From JBFLVT01 sp036804525 (GTDB lineage: Bacteria; Bacillota; Desulfotomaculia; Desulfotomaculales; JASEER01): 42,829 nucleotides of DNA. Location: the NCBI GenBank assembly GCA_036804525.1, contig DAIRSE010000017.1, positions 1-42,829 of the forward strand. Reading direction: 5' to 3'. The notes under the pieces were generated by a model. It worked only from the letters and a program-made list of their open reading frames with translations, was not told where the DNA came from and ran no database searches. The stretch's first letter is position 1. The number at the start of each line of letters is the position of its first letter. Shown here piece after piece: positions 17,020 through 25,533 of this stretch. The position numbers and the translations under genes are program-made.

Positions 17020-18768
17020 TTGCGCCATACCAAGATCGTCTGCACCATCGGCCCGGCCAGTGAGTCGCCGGAAACGCTGAAAAAGATGATCCTGGCCGGG
17101 ATGAACGTGGCCCGCCTGAACTTTTCCCACGGAAGTTATGAAGAACACAGGAGACGCATCGAGGCCGTCCGCACCGCTGCCGGGGAACTGAATAAAAACG
17201 TGGCCGTCCTGCTTGACCTTAAGGGTCCCAAGATCAGGGTCGGAGACCTAGCGAGCCCGCTGCACCTCAAAGCAGGGGATCGAGTCACCCTTACTATTGA
17301 ACAGGCGGACGGCACGGCATCGCGCATTCCTGTCAACTACCCCCGGTTGCCCCGCGAAGTGTCACCCGGCGGCACCATCCTTCTTGCGGACGGTCTGATT
17401 GCCCTCAAAGTTCTTGCTGCCGCCGAGACCGACGTACATTGCCAAGTGCTGAACGACGGGGTGTTGACCAGCCGCAAGGGGCTCAACCTTCCCGGCGTAA
17501 GGACCAGCATCGAGGCGGTAACCGAAAAGGATGTCGCCGACATCCACTTTGGCGTTTCCCTGGATGTCGACTACGTCGCCGCATCCTTCGTACGGCGGGC
17601 CGACGACATCCTTGATGTCCGGCGAGTCTTGGAAGAGGCGAAGTCCGATGCTCTCATCATTGCCAAGATCGAGACCTGGGAAGCAATAAGCAACCTTGAT
17701 GAGATAATTCAGGTCTCCGATGGAATTATGGTGGCCCGCGGCGACCTCGGCCTAGAGATCAACGCCGAGGAGGTGCCTCTTGTTCAGAAACAGATCATCA
17801 GGAATTGCAACAAGGTCGGCAAACCGGTAATCACTGCTACACAGATGCTCGAATCGATGGTCCACAATCCCAGGCCTACGAGGGCCGAAGCCAGCGACGT
17901 CGCCAACGCCATCCTTGACGGTACCGACGCGGTGATGCTTTCGGCTGAGACGGCGGTAGGGGAGTACCCGGTTGAGGCTGTGGCAACGATGGCCCGTATC
18001 GCATCTCGTGTCGAGGAAGCCCTACCTTACGACGAAATACTTGACAGGAACAGGGTGGCGGCGCGCGGAACAGTTACCGATGCCATTGCCTACGGGACCT
18101 GCACTACCGCTACCGACCTGGGAGCGGCCGCCATCGTGACCGCAACCCAGTCAGGCTATACGGCCCGCATGGTAGCCAGGTATCGCCCCCGCTGCCCTAT
18201 CGTAGCCGTGACGCCCAGCCAAAAAGTGCTCCGCCAGATGGCCCTTGTATGGGGTGTGCGTCCTCTGCTGGTCCGGGAAATCTCCGATACCGACACGATG
18301 ATCGCGGCTTCGATCCAGGCCGCCCTTGACGCCCGGTTCATCAAAGGCGGGGACCTGGTGGTCATTACAGCCGGCGTTCCTGTTGGTGTTTCCGGCACGA
18401 CCAACCTGATCAAGGTGCATATCGTAGGGACCGTCCTTGCCAGGGGAACAGGTATCGGGTCGCAGGCGGTCAGCGGCACGGTCCGCATCGTCAGGAGCGC
18501 TGCCGAGGCCGAAGTGAAGGTCAATCCGGGGGATATCCTCGTCACCGCTTTTACGGACCGTGATTATGTGCCGGCCATCCAGCGGGCCGGGGCGGTGGTT
18601 ACGGAAGAGGGCGGACTCACGTCGCACGCTGCCATCGTCGGACTGCAGTTCGGGCGACCGGTGATTGTAGGCGTCGAGGGAGCAACGTCGATCCTGCCCG
18701 ACGGCGAAACAGTAACCATCGACGGCCAGCGGGGCTTGATCTACAGCGGGATTGCCAGGGTTTTATAG
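17020..18768 (+). CDS. pyk: Pyruvate kinase with C-terminal PEP-utilizer-like extension
   Basis: 582-residue pyruvate kinase, making pyruvate and ATP from phosphoenolpyruvate. Core motifs: MNVARLNFSHGSYEEH, LDLKGPKIR, IIAKIETWEAISNLDEI (catalytic Lys), MVARGDLGLEI and TQMLESM. Beyond the usual end at about 470 there is an extra domain of about 105 residues with VSGTVRIV and TEEGGLTSHAAIV, like the phosphohistidine domain of PEP synthase but with Thr-Ser-His context. This extension is typical of Bacillus-type pyruvate kinases. TTG start behind GGGGGG. Confidence 0.96.
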   Translation: MRHTKIVCTIGPASESPETLKKMILAGMNVARLNFSHGSYEEHRRRIEAVRTAAGELNKNVAVLLDLKGPKIRVGDLASPLHLKAGDRVTLTIEQADGTASRIPVNYPRLPREVSPGGTILLADGLIALKVLAAAETDVHCQVLNDGVLTSRKGLNLPGVRTSIEAVTEKDVADIHFGVSLDVDYVAASFVRRADDILDVRRVLEEAKSDALIIAKIETWEAISNLDEIIQVSDGIMVARGDLGLEINAEEVPLVQKQIIRNCNKVGKPVITATQMLESMVHNPRPTRAEASDVANAILDGTDAVMLSAETAVGEYPVEAVATMARIASRVEEALPYDEILDRNRVAARGTVTDAIAYGTCTTATDLGAAAIVTATQSGYTARMVARYRPRCPIVAVTPSQKVLRQMALVWGVRPLLVREISDTDTMIAASIQAALDARFIKGGDLVVITAGVPVGVSGTTNLIKVHIVGTVLARGTGIGSQAVSGTVRIVRSAAEAEVKVNPGDILVTAFTDRDYVPAIQRAGAVVTEEGGLTSHAAIVGLQFGRPVIVGVEGATSILPDGETVTIDGQRGLIYSGIARVL

Positions 18769-18857
18769 AACAGATAACGCCAATGGTTCGTATGGCAGTA
18801 ATATCGAGGATGGCAGGCGCTGCCGCCAGGGTATCATAGGTTCAGGAGGGAGACTGT

Positions 18858-19463
18858 TTGGAATTTGTCCTGACCTATCTGACCACTCTGGGGCTTGGCG
18901 GCATTGCCGTAGCCATGATAATGGAAGCACTTGGCGTGCCCGGTTTCCCCGGCGGGATTTTAGTTATCCTGGCGGGTTTTCTTATTAATCAGGGAACGTT
19001 TACTTTTTACTCAGCCCTTGGCGCATCCTTTATCGGGTATACCATCGGCTCCGTGGCCGCCTACTTCATCGGGCGGAATATGGGCGGGCCGGTCTTTAAC
19101 CGCCTGGCGAGATACCTTAACATTACACCCGAAAAACTTCTCGCCGCGCATGCCGCCCCAGCTAGAGCCGCGGGCCTGTTTGTTCTTTTGGGAAGGTTTG
19201 TGCCGGGGCTGGGCAACCTGACACCTTACCTGGCCGGGCTGGCGCAGCTGGAGCTGGGCTGGTTCCTTTTCTATAACTCCTTTTTCGCTCTCACGTGGGG
19301 GGCGCTTTACCTGTCAATCGGGATGTTTTTCGGACATAACTGGCCCCTCATCCTCGATTTTGTAAGGCCCCGCATCGTCGGCCTTTCCGTCCTCGGCATC
19401 CTGCTGGCCGTCTCTATCTATTTCCTGCGTAAGGAGCGGCTTAAATTTCGGGTATTGAGGTAA
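18858..19463 (+). CDS. DedA-family membrane protein
   Basis: 201-residue integral membrane protein of the DedA/SNARE-associated family, with four to five hydrophobic segments. The family hallmark is seen as FVLLGRFVPGLGNLTPYLAG plus the early GVPGFPGGILVILAGF re-entrant region. Members are thought to flip phospholipid or undecaprenyl phosphate carriers across the membrane, but the substrate of this one cannot be read. TTG start with AGGAGGGAG about 8 nt upstream. It follows pyk after an 89-nt gap without recognisable elements. Confidence 0.85.
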   Translation: MEFVLTYLTTLGLGGIAVAMIMEALGVPGFPGGILVILAGFLINQGTFTFYSALGASFIGYTIGSVAAYFIGRNMGGPVFNRLARYLNITPEKLLAAHAAPARAAGLFVLLGRFVPGLGNLTPYLAGLAQLELGWFLFYNSFFALTWGALYLSIGMFFGHNWPLILDFVRPRIVGLSVLGILLAVSIYFLRKERLKFRVLR

Positions 19464-19529
19464 AGGGAACGGCTATGGGCCTGTGGAAATTTACAACGCA
19501 TGCCCTGATCAGCATCGGGAGGTGTAGTT

Positions 19530-20753
19530 GTGAAAGCCAAAAGCAGGCACGTGATTGTCCTGGGGGATGGAATGGCTGATACGCCGCGACCGGAACTTGG
19601 AGGCCTTACCCCTTTGCAGTACGCCGACACCCCGCATATGGACCGGATTGCCGGCAGCGGCGTTATGGGGCTGGTGCGCACCGTTCCTGAAGGACTGCCG
19701 CCTGGAAGCGATGTGGCCAACCTTTCCGTTATGGGCTATGACCCGCTGCGATATTATACCGGCCGCTCCCCCCTCGAAGCGGTCAGCATGGGGGTGGAGC
19801 TGGACACAACGGACGTGGCTTTTCGCTGCAACCTGGTTACCCTGTCAGCCGACGAGCCGTATGAAGTCAAAACCATGGTTGACTACAGCGCCGGGGAGAT
19901 CTCCACGGAAGAAGCCCGAGAGCTGATTCAGGCCGTCGACGAGCAGCTGGGCAGCGACAAGATCCGTTTTTACCCGGGCATCAGTTACCGCCACCTCATG
20001 GTCTGGTCGGACGGCCCCGCAGGAAGCAGGCTTACGCCGCCGCATGACATATCAGGACGGTTGGTTACGGATTACCTTCCCGACGGCGATGGCCGCGAGG
20101 AACTCCGCGATCTTATGCACAGGAGTTGGGAAATCCTCAGCAGGCATCCGGTGAACCTGGCCAGGGTCGAGCGCGGTCTGCGCCCGGCCAATTCGATCTG
20201 GTTCTGGGGGCAGGGAAAGAAGCCGCTGCTCCCGCCTTTTACCGAAACATACGGGCTGAGCGGAGCGGTGATCTCAGCCGTTGACCTGATTAAAGGAATC
20301 GGTATTTGCGCAGGGATGGAAGTGATTGAGGTCCCGGGGGCGACCGGCAACATCCACACGAATTTCCGCGGCAAAGCCCTAGCTGCCCTGGAGGCGCTGG
20401 GGCGCGGGGTGGAGTTCGTCTACGTGCACGTCGAAGCCCCTGACGAAGCCGGGCACCAGGGTGATACGCAGCTGAAGGTCCAGTCCATCGAAGCGGTGGA
20501 CCGCCTGGTTCTTGGCGAGATTCTCAAGGGGCTTCAGGAGTATCCCTCCTATCGGGTGATGGTTCTGCCTGACCATCCTACGCCGATAAGCATTCGCACC
20601 CACTCCTCCGATCCGGTGCCCTTCGCTTTCGCCGTTGATGCGGTGGCTCCTGGGGGGGCCGCAAGGCCGTACAGCGAAGAGGCGGCCCTGGCGGCGAACC
20701 TGCTCCTCCCCGACGGAATGGGCCTGATGCGGCGGTTTCTGGGCATAGAATAG
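19530..20753 (+). CDS. apgM: Cofactor-independent phosphoglycerate mutase, archaeal type
   Basis: 407-residue member of the alkaline-phosphatase superfamily, interconverting 3- and 2-phosphoglycerate with two metal ions. Signatures: VIVLGDGMADTPRPELGG at the N-terminus, nucleophile Ser60 in PPGSDVANLSVMGYDP, YTGRSPLEA, and metal-binding HVEAPDEAGHQGD and LPDHPTP. The GTG start lies behind GGGAGGTG. Early annotations sometimes called this family a homoserine kinase, but a true ThrB occurs elsewhere in this window, which favours the mutase role. Being next to pyk and pfkA, it completes a lower-glycolysis cluster. Confidence 0.9.
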   Translation: MKAKSRHVIVLGDGMADTPRPELGGLTPLQYADTPHMDRIAGSGVMGLVRTVPEGLPPGSDVANLSVMGYDPLRYYTGRSPLEAVSMGVELDTTDVAFRCNLVTLSADEPYEVKTMVDYSAGEISTEEARELIQAVDEQLGSDKIRFYPGISYRHLMVWSDGPAGSRLTPPHDISGRLVTDYLPDGDGREELRDLMHRSWEILSRHPVNLARVERGLRPANSIWFWGQGKKPLLPPFTETYGLSGAVISAVDLIKGIGICAGMEVIEVPGATGNIHTNFRGKALAALEALGRGVEFVYVHVEAPDEAGHQGDTQLKVQSIEAVDRLVLGEILKGLQEYPSYRVMVLPDHPTPISIRTHSSDPVPFAFAVDAVAPGGAARPYSEEAALAANLLLPDGMGLMRRFLGIE

Positions 20754-20774
20754 TCCCTGCCCGGGGCATCCTTA

Positions 20775-21104
20775 GTGGCAAAAGGCTCGGGGGTGTTCGG
20801 GATGGAAATGGTCAGGGTACAGCGCTTGACGGAGCGGAAGAGTAATTACCCGGTCAATGCCCAGGATTACTGCGTCGGCCAGGCCGAAGACGGGGGGTGG
20901 TTCTTCAGCTGGGGGTACCGGTGGCCGTCCGACGGGCTTGTCCCCGGCGAGGACATTGAACAGGGCCAGAACGGCATCCACTGGCACGCCAGCGAGCAAG
21001 AAGCACTCGATGACATGAACGAAGCCATAATGTATTTCGACGCCGACGACGGGGGGTACAACCCCTATGAGCAAAATGACCTTTACTGGCCCGAGGCTTA
21101 CTAG
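20775..21104 (+). CDS. Unknown acidic, aromatic-rich small protein
   Basis: 109 residues, not recognised. It is rich in Trp, Tyr, Asp and Glu (GGWFFSWGYRWPSDGLVPGED, then WHASEQEALDDMNEAIMYFDADDGGYNPYEQND). No signal peptide, membrane segment or metal motif is visible. The start may be GTG 20775 (GGGG 9 nt upstream) or ATG 20802 (GGGGGT 7 nt upstream, giving 100 residues). It follows apgM by 21 nt and is likely in the same transcript. Codon use looks like its neighbours. Confidence 0.6.
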   Translation: MAKGSGVFGMEMVRVQRLTERKSNYPVNAQDYCVGQAEDGGWFFSWGYRWPSDGLVPGEDIEQGQNGIHWHASEQEALDDMNEAIMYFDADDGGYNPYEQNDLYWPEAY

Positions 21105-21129
21105 ATAAAAAGGGGAGAAAGAAAACGTT

Positions 21130-21154
21130 AAGGGCCCGGTGTTCCCGGGCCCTT
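21130..21154 (-). terminator. Hairpin after tRNA-Leu (minus) and the unknown ORF (plus)
   Basis: A perfect 10-bp stem, AAGGGCCCGG and CCGGGCCCTT with a 5-nt loop. Read on the minus strand it is followed by AACGTTTTCTTTC, so it may end the tRNA-Leu transcript; on the plus strand no T-run follows. Confidence 0.5.
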
Positions 21155-21245
21155 GTGCGTCTCCTTGGAACAGTCTCGTGACCATCCCTCGGCAGATCGC
21201 ATCTTAAGTTTCAAAAGCCTCGCGTAATGCGAAGCCTTATTTCAT

Positions 21246-21333
<88 letters not shown>

Positions 21334-21342
21334 ATTTCTGTT

Positions 21343-21372
21343 ATTATAACATCCGAGTCTGTGTCCAGGCAA
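21343..21372 (-). promoter_or_regulatory. Promoter of tRNA-Leu
   Basis: On the minus strand, TTGCCT (21372-21367) and a perfect TATAAT (21348-21343) are separated by 18 nt, placing the start a few bases before the tRNA 5' end at 21333. Confidence 0.7.
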
Positions 21373-21559
21373 GAGCTGGCGGGAGACCGGTGTTGGCCTC
21401 GGCAGCGGCTTGGTGAGTTCCGTCGGTAAAAAGTTGTTGGAAATAAGGTTCCCGGACAGTTTAGCCCCGGCTTTCAATGTTTAGGTCGGGTAATTTTATG
21501 GCAATACTGGAGAAAAGAGTCATAAACAAAGCAATAATAAACTGCTGCGTGTACATAGC

Positions 21560-21588
21560 TTGACAGTACCCTTGGTCCTCTATAAAAT
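21560..21588 (+). promoter_or_regulatory. Strong sigma-A-type promoter of the structured RNA / rny leader
   Basis: Consensus -35 TTGACA (21560-21565), 17-nt spacer, -10 TAAAAT (21583-21588). The predicted start is near 21595, about 11 nt before the structured RNA begins and 197 nt before rny. Confidence 0.8.
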
Positions 21589-21594
21589 ATCTTT

Positions 21595-21739
21595 GGGAGA
21601 AAATAGAATTGACATTTTGACCATTATTGGTTTTTTATAGATCGCAAATCCAATATGGTAGGAACCGAAGAACACACGGTGTTTTCTTCGGGCTGTCTAA
21701 TGTCAATTCGTTTTCGACCGAGGTTTCCTCGGTTTTTTT
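21595..21739 (+). ncRNA. Unassigned three-way-junction RNA upstream of rny
   Basis: A roughly 145-nt transcribed unit with its own promoter and terminator. P1 is a perfect 11-bp stem, GAATTGACATT (21606-21616) with AATGTCAATTC (21699-21709). P2 pairs CCATTATTGG (21621-21630) with CCAATATGG (21650-21658) over a loop that includes a T6 run. P3 pairs CCGAAG (21665-21670) with CTTCGG (21686-21691), continued by AACAC/GTGTT around an ACG loop. It ends in the terminator at 21717-21739. It may be an independent small RNA or an attenuator/riboswitch-like leader of rny. It does not match any RNA family I can recognise, including 6S, purine, TPP or T-box patterns. Confidence 0.6.
21717..21739 (+). terminator. 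Rho-independent terminator between structured RNA and rny
   Basis: ACCGAGG (21717-21723), TTT loop, CCTCGGT (21727-21733), then a run of T to 21739. It lies 52 nt before the rny start and downstream of the strong promoter, so rny expression needs readthrough, antitermination or another promoter. Confidence 0.9.
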
Positions 21740-21791
21740 GTTATGCGACAAAAACAACACAAAAGCAACTAGAACAAGGAGGTGAAAAGAA

Positions 21792-23330
21792 ATGCCCGAC
21801 AATACTATCATTATCGCGATTATAGCAGCTGTCGTCTTTTTCCCGCTGGGATACCTGGTACGTAAGTTTATCGCTGAATCCAAGATTGGAGCAGCTGAAG
21901 TAAAGGCCCAGCTCATTTTAGAAGAGGCGTCGAGAGAAGCGGAGAATAAGAAGAGAGAAGCGTTGGTAGGAGCCAAGGAAGAGGTCCTACGGCTTCGCAA
22001 CGAGGTTGAACGGGAACACCGGGAACGGCGTTCGGAGCTCCAGAGGCTGGAAAGGCGTCTTCTGCAGAAGGAAGAGACCCTTGACCGTAAACTGGAGGGT
22101 ATCGAGAAAAAAGAAGAGAACCTCTCGCGTAAGGAAGCGGAACTTGGCGCCTTAAAGGAAGAACTGAATCGTGTTTTACAGCAAGAGGTTCAGGAGCTCG
22201 AAAGGATTTCGGGTCTGAGTAAGGAAGAGGCCAAGACCATCTTGTTGCGTGACGTGGAAAAGGAAATGCAGCAGGAGATCGCGGTCCTCATCAAAGAACT
22301 GGAGAATAAGGCCCGGGATGAGGCGGATCGGAAAGCCAAGGAAATCATTTCTCTGGCTATTCAGAGGTGTGCCGCAGATCACGTGGCTGAGTCAACAGTG
22401 GCCGTCATTCCTCTGCCCAATGATGAAATGAAAGGGCGTATCATTGGCCGTGAGGGACGGAATATTCGGGCGTTTGAAACGCTAACGGGGATAGATCTGA
22501 TTATTGATGATACTCCGGAAGCGGTTATCCTTTCCGGTTTTGATCCCATTCGCCGCGAGACCGCCAGGATGGCCCTGGAGAAGCTGATCGCGGACGGCCG
22601 TATCCATCCAGCCCGAATCGAGGAAATGGTGGAGAAAGCCAAAAAGGAAATTGAGGTCCAACTTCGCGAGGCGGGAGAACAAGCCGCCTTTGACGCCAAC
22701 GTGCACGGCCTGCATCCCGATTTGATCAGGCTGCTGGGACGGCTGAAGTACCGTACCAGTTACGGCCAAAACGTACTGAAACATTCGGTGGAGGTCGCCC
22801 ACTTGGCCGGCCTTATGGCCGCCGAGCTGGGGGTGGACGCTAAAATCGCCAGGCGGGCGGGGCTTCTGCACGATATCGGCAAGTCCGTCGACCACGAGAT
22901 GGAAGGGCCGCACGTGGCCATCGGTGTTGAACTGGCGAAGAAGTATAAGGAAAACCCCGAGGTCATTCACGCTATCGCTGCTCACCACGGGGACGAGGAA
23001 CCCAAGACTATCGAGGCCGTGCTGGTTCAGGCTGCCGATGCGATATCGGCCGCAAGGCCCGGCGCACGGCGCGAAACACTGGAATCTTATATCAAACGGC
23101 TTACCAAACTGGAGGAGATTGCGAATTCCTTCCCAGGCGTCGATAAGGCCTTTGCCATTCAGGCTGGCCGGGAAATCCGCATCATGGTCAAACCCGACAA
23201 GGTTGACGACCTGGGAGCTGTACGCCTGGTAAGGGAAATTGCGCGCAAGGTTGAAAATGAACTCGAGTATCCGGGTCAGATCAAGGTTGTTATCATTCGC
23301 GAGACCCGTGTGGTTGAGTACGCTAAATAG
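21792..23330 (+). CDS. rny: Ribonuclease Y
   Basis: 512-residue membrane-bound endoribonuclease that starts mRNA decay in many Gram-positives. One N-terminal transmembrane segment (about 5-25), a long charged coiled coil (about 30-190), a KH RNA-binding domain with GRIIGREGRNIRAFE, and an HD domain with LLHDIGKSVDHE (His360-Asp361) plus the downstream HHGDEE. Perfect AAGGAGGTG ribosome site. It is followed 16 nt later by the ymdB homologue, the usual partner gene. A terminator in its leader hints at attenuation. Confidence 0.97.
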   Translation: MPDNTIIIAIIAAVVFFPLGYLVRKFIAESKIGAAEVKAQLILEEASREAENKKREALVGAKEEVLRLRNEVEREHRERRSELQRLERRLLQKEETLDRKLEGIEKKEENLSRKEAELGALKEELNRVLQQEVQELERISGLSKEEAKTILLRDVEKEMQQEIAVLIKELENKARDEADRKAKEIISLAIQRCAADHVAESTVAVIPLPNDEMKGRIIGREGRNIRAFETLTGIDLIIDDTPEAVILSGFDPIRRETARMALEKLIADGRIHPARIEEMVEKAKKEIEVQLREAGEQAAFDANVHGLHPDLIRLLGRLKYRTSYGQNVLKHSVEVAHLAGLMAAELGVDAKIARRAGLLHDIGKSVDHEMEGPHVAIGVELAKKYKENPEVIHAIAAHHGDEEPKTIEAVLVQAADAISAARPGARRETLESYIKRLTKLEEIANSFPGVDKAFAIQAGREIRIMVKPDKVDDLGAVRLVREIARKVENELEYPGQIKVVIIRETRVVEYAK

Positions 23331-23346
23331 ATGATGGGGGATATCC

Positions 23347-24132
23347 TTGGTTCGCCTGCTTCTTATCGGTGATATCGTTGGTCGCCCTGGACGACGGGCT
23401 GTAAAGGAGTTTCTTCCGCGGCTCGTATCCCAGTTCGACATCGAATTTGTGATCGCCAACGGCGAGAATGCTGCCGGCGGCAACGGGTTGACCAGGGAAG
23501 TCGCTCAGGAACTCTTCAGTCATGGTATTAACGTACTCACGATGGGGAATCACGTTTGGGACAAAAAAGAAATCTTTAACTTTATTGAAGAAGAGTCCAG
23601 GATCATCCGTCCTGCCAACTATCCTCCGGGCACGCCGGGGGTAGGTTACGGGGTGTTCAGCACGAAGCGCGGCGCGAAGGTTGCCGTAGGCAACCTTTCG
23701 GGCCGCGTTTTTATGCCTGATCTGGACTGCCCCTTCCGCAAGGCCGACGCGATACTGGCTGAAATGACCAAGTATACAGCTGTTACTGTTATCGATTTCC
23801 ATGCCGAGGCGACGTCGGAGAAGAGCGCCCTGGGCTGGTATCTTGACGGCCGCGCGAGTTGTGTCGTCGGGACGCACACGCACGTCCAAACGGCGGACGA
23901 GAGGATTCTGCCGGGGGGGACGGGGTACATTACTGATTTAGGGATGACCGGTCCCCGGGATTCGGTAATCGGGGTTAAACGTGAACTCGTCATCGACAGG
24001 TTTTTAACCCAGCTTCCCGCACGCTTTGAGGTTGCCGGGGGGTCCATTCAGTTCAACGGACTGTTCGTGGAAATTGACCAGGCGACAGGAAGGGCGGTAA
24101 ATATTTTACGGATTAACGAGCAAAGCTCCTGA
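23347..24132 (+). CDS. ymdB: YmdB-family metallophosphoesterase
   Basis: 261-residue calcineurin-like phosphoesterase. The metal ligands are visible in LLIGDIVGRPGR, ANGENAAGGNG, MGNHVWDKKE, DFHAEATSEK and VVGTHTHVQTAD. In Bacillus subtilis YmdB hydrolyses 2',3'- and 3',5'-cyclic nucleotides and influences RNase Y, biofilm and motility genes. TTG start behind GGGGGA, 16 nt after rny, so cotranscribed. Length matches the family. Confidence 0.92.
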   Translation: MVRLLLIGDIVGRPGRRAVKEFLPRLVSQFDIEFVIANGENAAGGNGLTREVAQELFSHGINVLTMGNHVWDKKEIFNFIEEESRIIRPANYPPGTPGVGYGVFSTKRGAKVAVGNLSGRVFMPDLDCPFRKADAILAEMTKYTAVTVIDFHAEATSEKSALGWYLDGRASCVVGTHTHVQTADERILPGGTGYITDLGMTGPRDSVIGVKRELVIDRFLTQLPARFEVAGGSIQFNGLFVEIDQATGRAVNILRINEQSS

Positions 24133-24183
24133 AACTAAAATCCTAAGTTTACACAAAAATATTTAAATTTTTCCATTTAGATA

Positions 24184-24212
24184 AAAGGAATTTTATGGGC
24201 TTCGGCGAATAG
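24184..24212 (+). promoter_or_regulatory. Sigma-H-type promoter upstream of spoVS
   Basis: AAAGGAATT (24184-24192) fits the sigma-H -35 pattern RnAGGAwWW and GGCGAATAG (24204-24212) fits the -10 pattern RnnGAATww, with an 11-nt gap. It lies about 50 nt before the spoVS start, and spoVS belongs to the sigma-H regulon in B. subtilis. Confidence 0.7.
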
Positions 24213-24263
24213 ACTTTCCCAGAAGCTGACGTAGCATTGCATGTCTTCAAGGGAGGTCACAGG

Positions 24264-24524
24264 ATGGATGTCTTAAAGGTTTCAGCAAAATCTAATCCAA
24301 ACTCTGTTGCCGGAGCTCTGGCCGGTGTGTTGCGGGAAAGGGGCAGCGCTGAACTGCAGGCCATCGGTGCGGGCGCCATAAACCAGGCTGTTAAGGCGAT
24401 AGCGATTGCAAGAGGTTTTGTGGCTCCGAGCGGTATGGATTTGATTTGTATCCCAGCTTTTACCGACATCGTCATTGATGGTGAAGAGCGGACAGCCATC
24501 AAGTTGATCGTAGAGCCGCGATAG
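24264..24524 (+). CDS. spoVS: Stage V sporulation protein S
   Basis: 86-residue SpoVS of the Alba-like fold, involved in septum formation, coat assembly and spore development. The body is near-invariant in the family: LKVSAKSNPNSVAGALAG, GAGAINQAVKAIAIARG and GMDLICIPAFTD. The start is ATG 24264 because GGGAGGT at 24251-24257 precedes it at the right distance; an ATG at 24237 lacks such a site. A sigma-H-like promoter lies just upstream. Confidence 0.96.
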   Translation: MDVLKVSAKSNPNSVAGALAGVLRERGSAELQAIGAGAINQAVKAIAIARGFVAPSGMDLICIPAFTDIVIDGEERTAIKLIVEPR

Positions 24525-24538
24525 TTAGGAGTGGTTTT

Positions 24539-25525
24539 TTGTTTGACTCAGCTGGCGGGGTGCGGCAGGCGCATGCGCTTCACCACGGCAGTATAGTTGT
24601 GGATGCCCACTGTGACACCCTTATTAATCTTTTGGAAGGCACGCGGCAGTTTGCAGTTCAACAGGATTTTGGTCACCTTGATCTCCCCAGATTGCGGCAG
24701 GGCGGGGTCAAGGTGCAGTTTTTTGCGGCCTTTGTTCACCCCCGCTTTCGCTACCGGGCGATGAGCAGGGTGTTAGAGATTATTGATGTCTTTTATGAAA
24801 AGCTTTTGCCCGCTCCCGGGGTGGCTCATGTTACATCCGCCAGTGACGTCCTTAAGGCCCTCGCGGAAAACAAAGTGGCTTGCCTGCTTACTGTTGAAGG
24901 TGGGGAAGCTTTGGAAGGCAGCCTGGTCAACCTGCGTATATTGCATCGTTTAGGGGTACGCGCACTGACCCTGACATGGAACGGACGCAACGAAATCGGC
25001 GACGGAGTTGGGGAGGGATCGCATTCCGCCGGTCTCTCAAGCTTTGGACGGCAGGTTGTGGCCGAAATGAACCGGCTGGGGATGATCATCGACGTGTCAC
25101 ACCTGGCAGAAGCCGGTTTTTGGGACGTCGTGCACAATTCCGCCAAACCTTTCATGGCCTCCCATTCCAACAGCAGACAGCTCTGTGACCACCCCCGGAA
25201 CCTTTCCGACGAGCAGGTCCGCGCGATAGCTAATGCCGGCGGCGTAATCGGCCTGACCTTTGTTCCCGATTTTGTCGATCAGAATAAACCTTGCCTGGAA
25301 AGACTATTAGACCATGTAGACCACCTTATCAAGGTCGGCGGTGAGGACTGCCTTGGCCTCGGCTCCGATTTTGACGGTTTCGAAGGGGCGCTGGATGGCC
25401 TGGAAGATGTTTCGCGCTTGAAGTTCTTTACAGAAGGGCTTTTCAGGAGGGGCTACAAAACTGCTGTAGTTGAAAAAATACTAGGTGGCAACTTTATGCG
25501 CCTAATTAAGGATACCCTGGGGTAG
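24539..25525 (+). CDS. Membrane dipeptidase family M19 (renal-dipeptidase-like)
   Basis: 328-residue zinc peptidase of family M19, hydrolysing dipeptides, in some members with a D-residue. TIM-barrel zinc ligands: HCD (His24, Asp26) in VDAHCDTL, the bridging Glu in LTVEGGEAL, His in SHSNSRQLCDHPRNLSD, and Asp in GSDFDGFEG. There is no signal peptide, so this bacterial form is cytoplasmic. TTG start with AGGAG 7 nt upstream, 14 nt after spoVS. A role in spore-peptide or cell-wall peptide turnover is possible but unproven. Confidence 0.9.
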   Translation: MFDSAGGVRQAHALHHGSIVVDAHCDTLINLLEGTRQFAVQQDFGHLDLPRLRQGGVKVQFFAAFVHPRFRYRAMSRVLEIIDVFYEKLLPAPGVAHVTSASDVLKALAENKVACLLTVEGGEALEGSLVNLRILHRLGVRALTLTWNGRNEIGDGVGEGSHSAGLSSFGRQVVAEMNRLGMIIDVSHLAEAGFWDVVHNSAKPFMASHSNSRQLCDHPRNLSDEQVRAIANAGGVIGLTFVPDFVDQNKPCLERLLDHVDHLIKVGGEDCLGLGSDFDGFEGALDGLEDVSRLKFFTEGLFRRGYKTAVVEKILGGNFMRLIKDTLG

Positions 25526-25533
25526 ATACTGAC

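Noticed and set aside
21595..21739. 6S RNA, T-box or a MITE with 11-bp terminal inverted repeats
   Set aside because: It is shorter and more branched than 6S RNA, lacks the T-box sequence, and has a consensus promoter and terminator placed for an RNA gene; no target-site duplication is seen around the inverted repeat.
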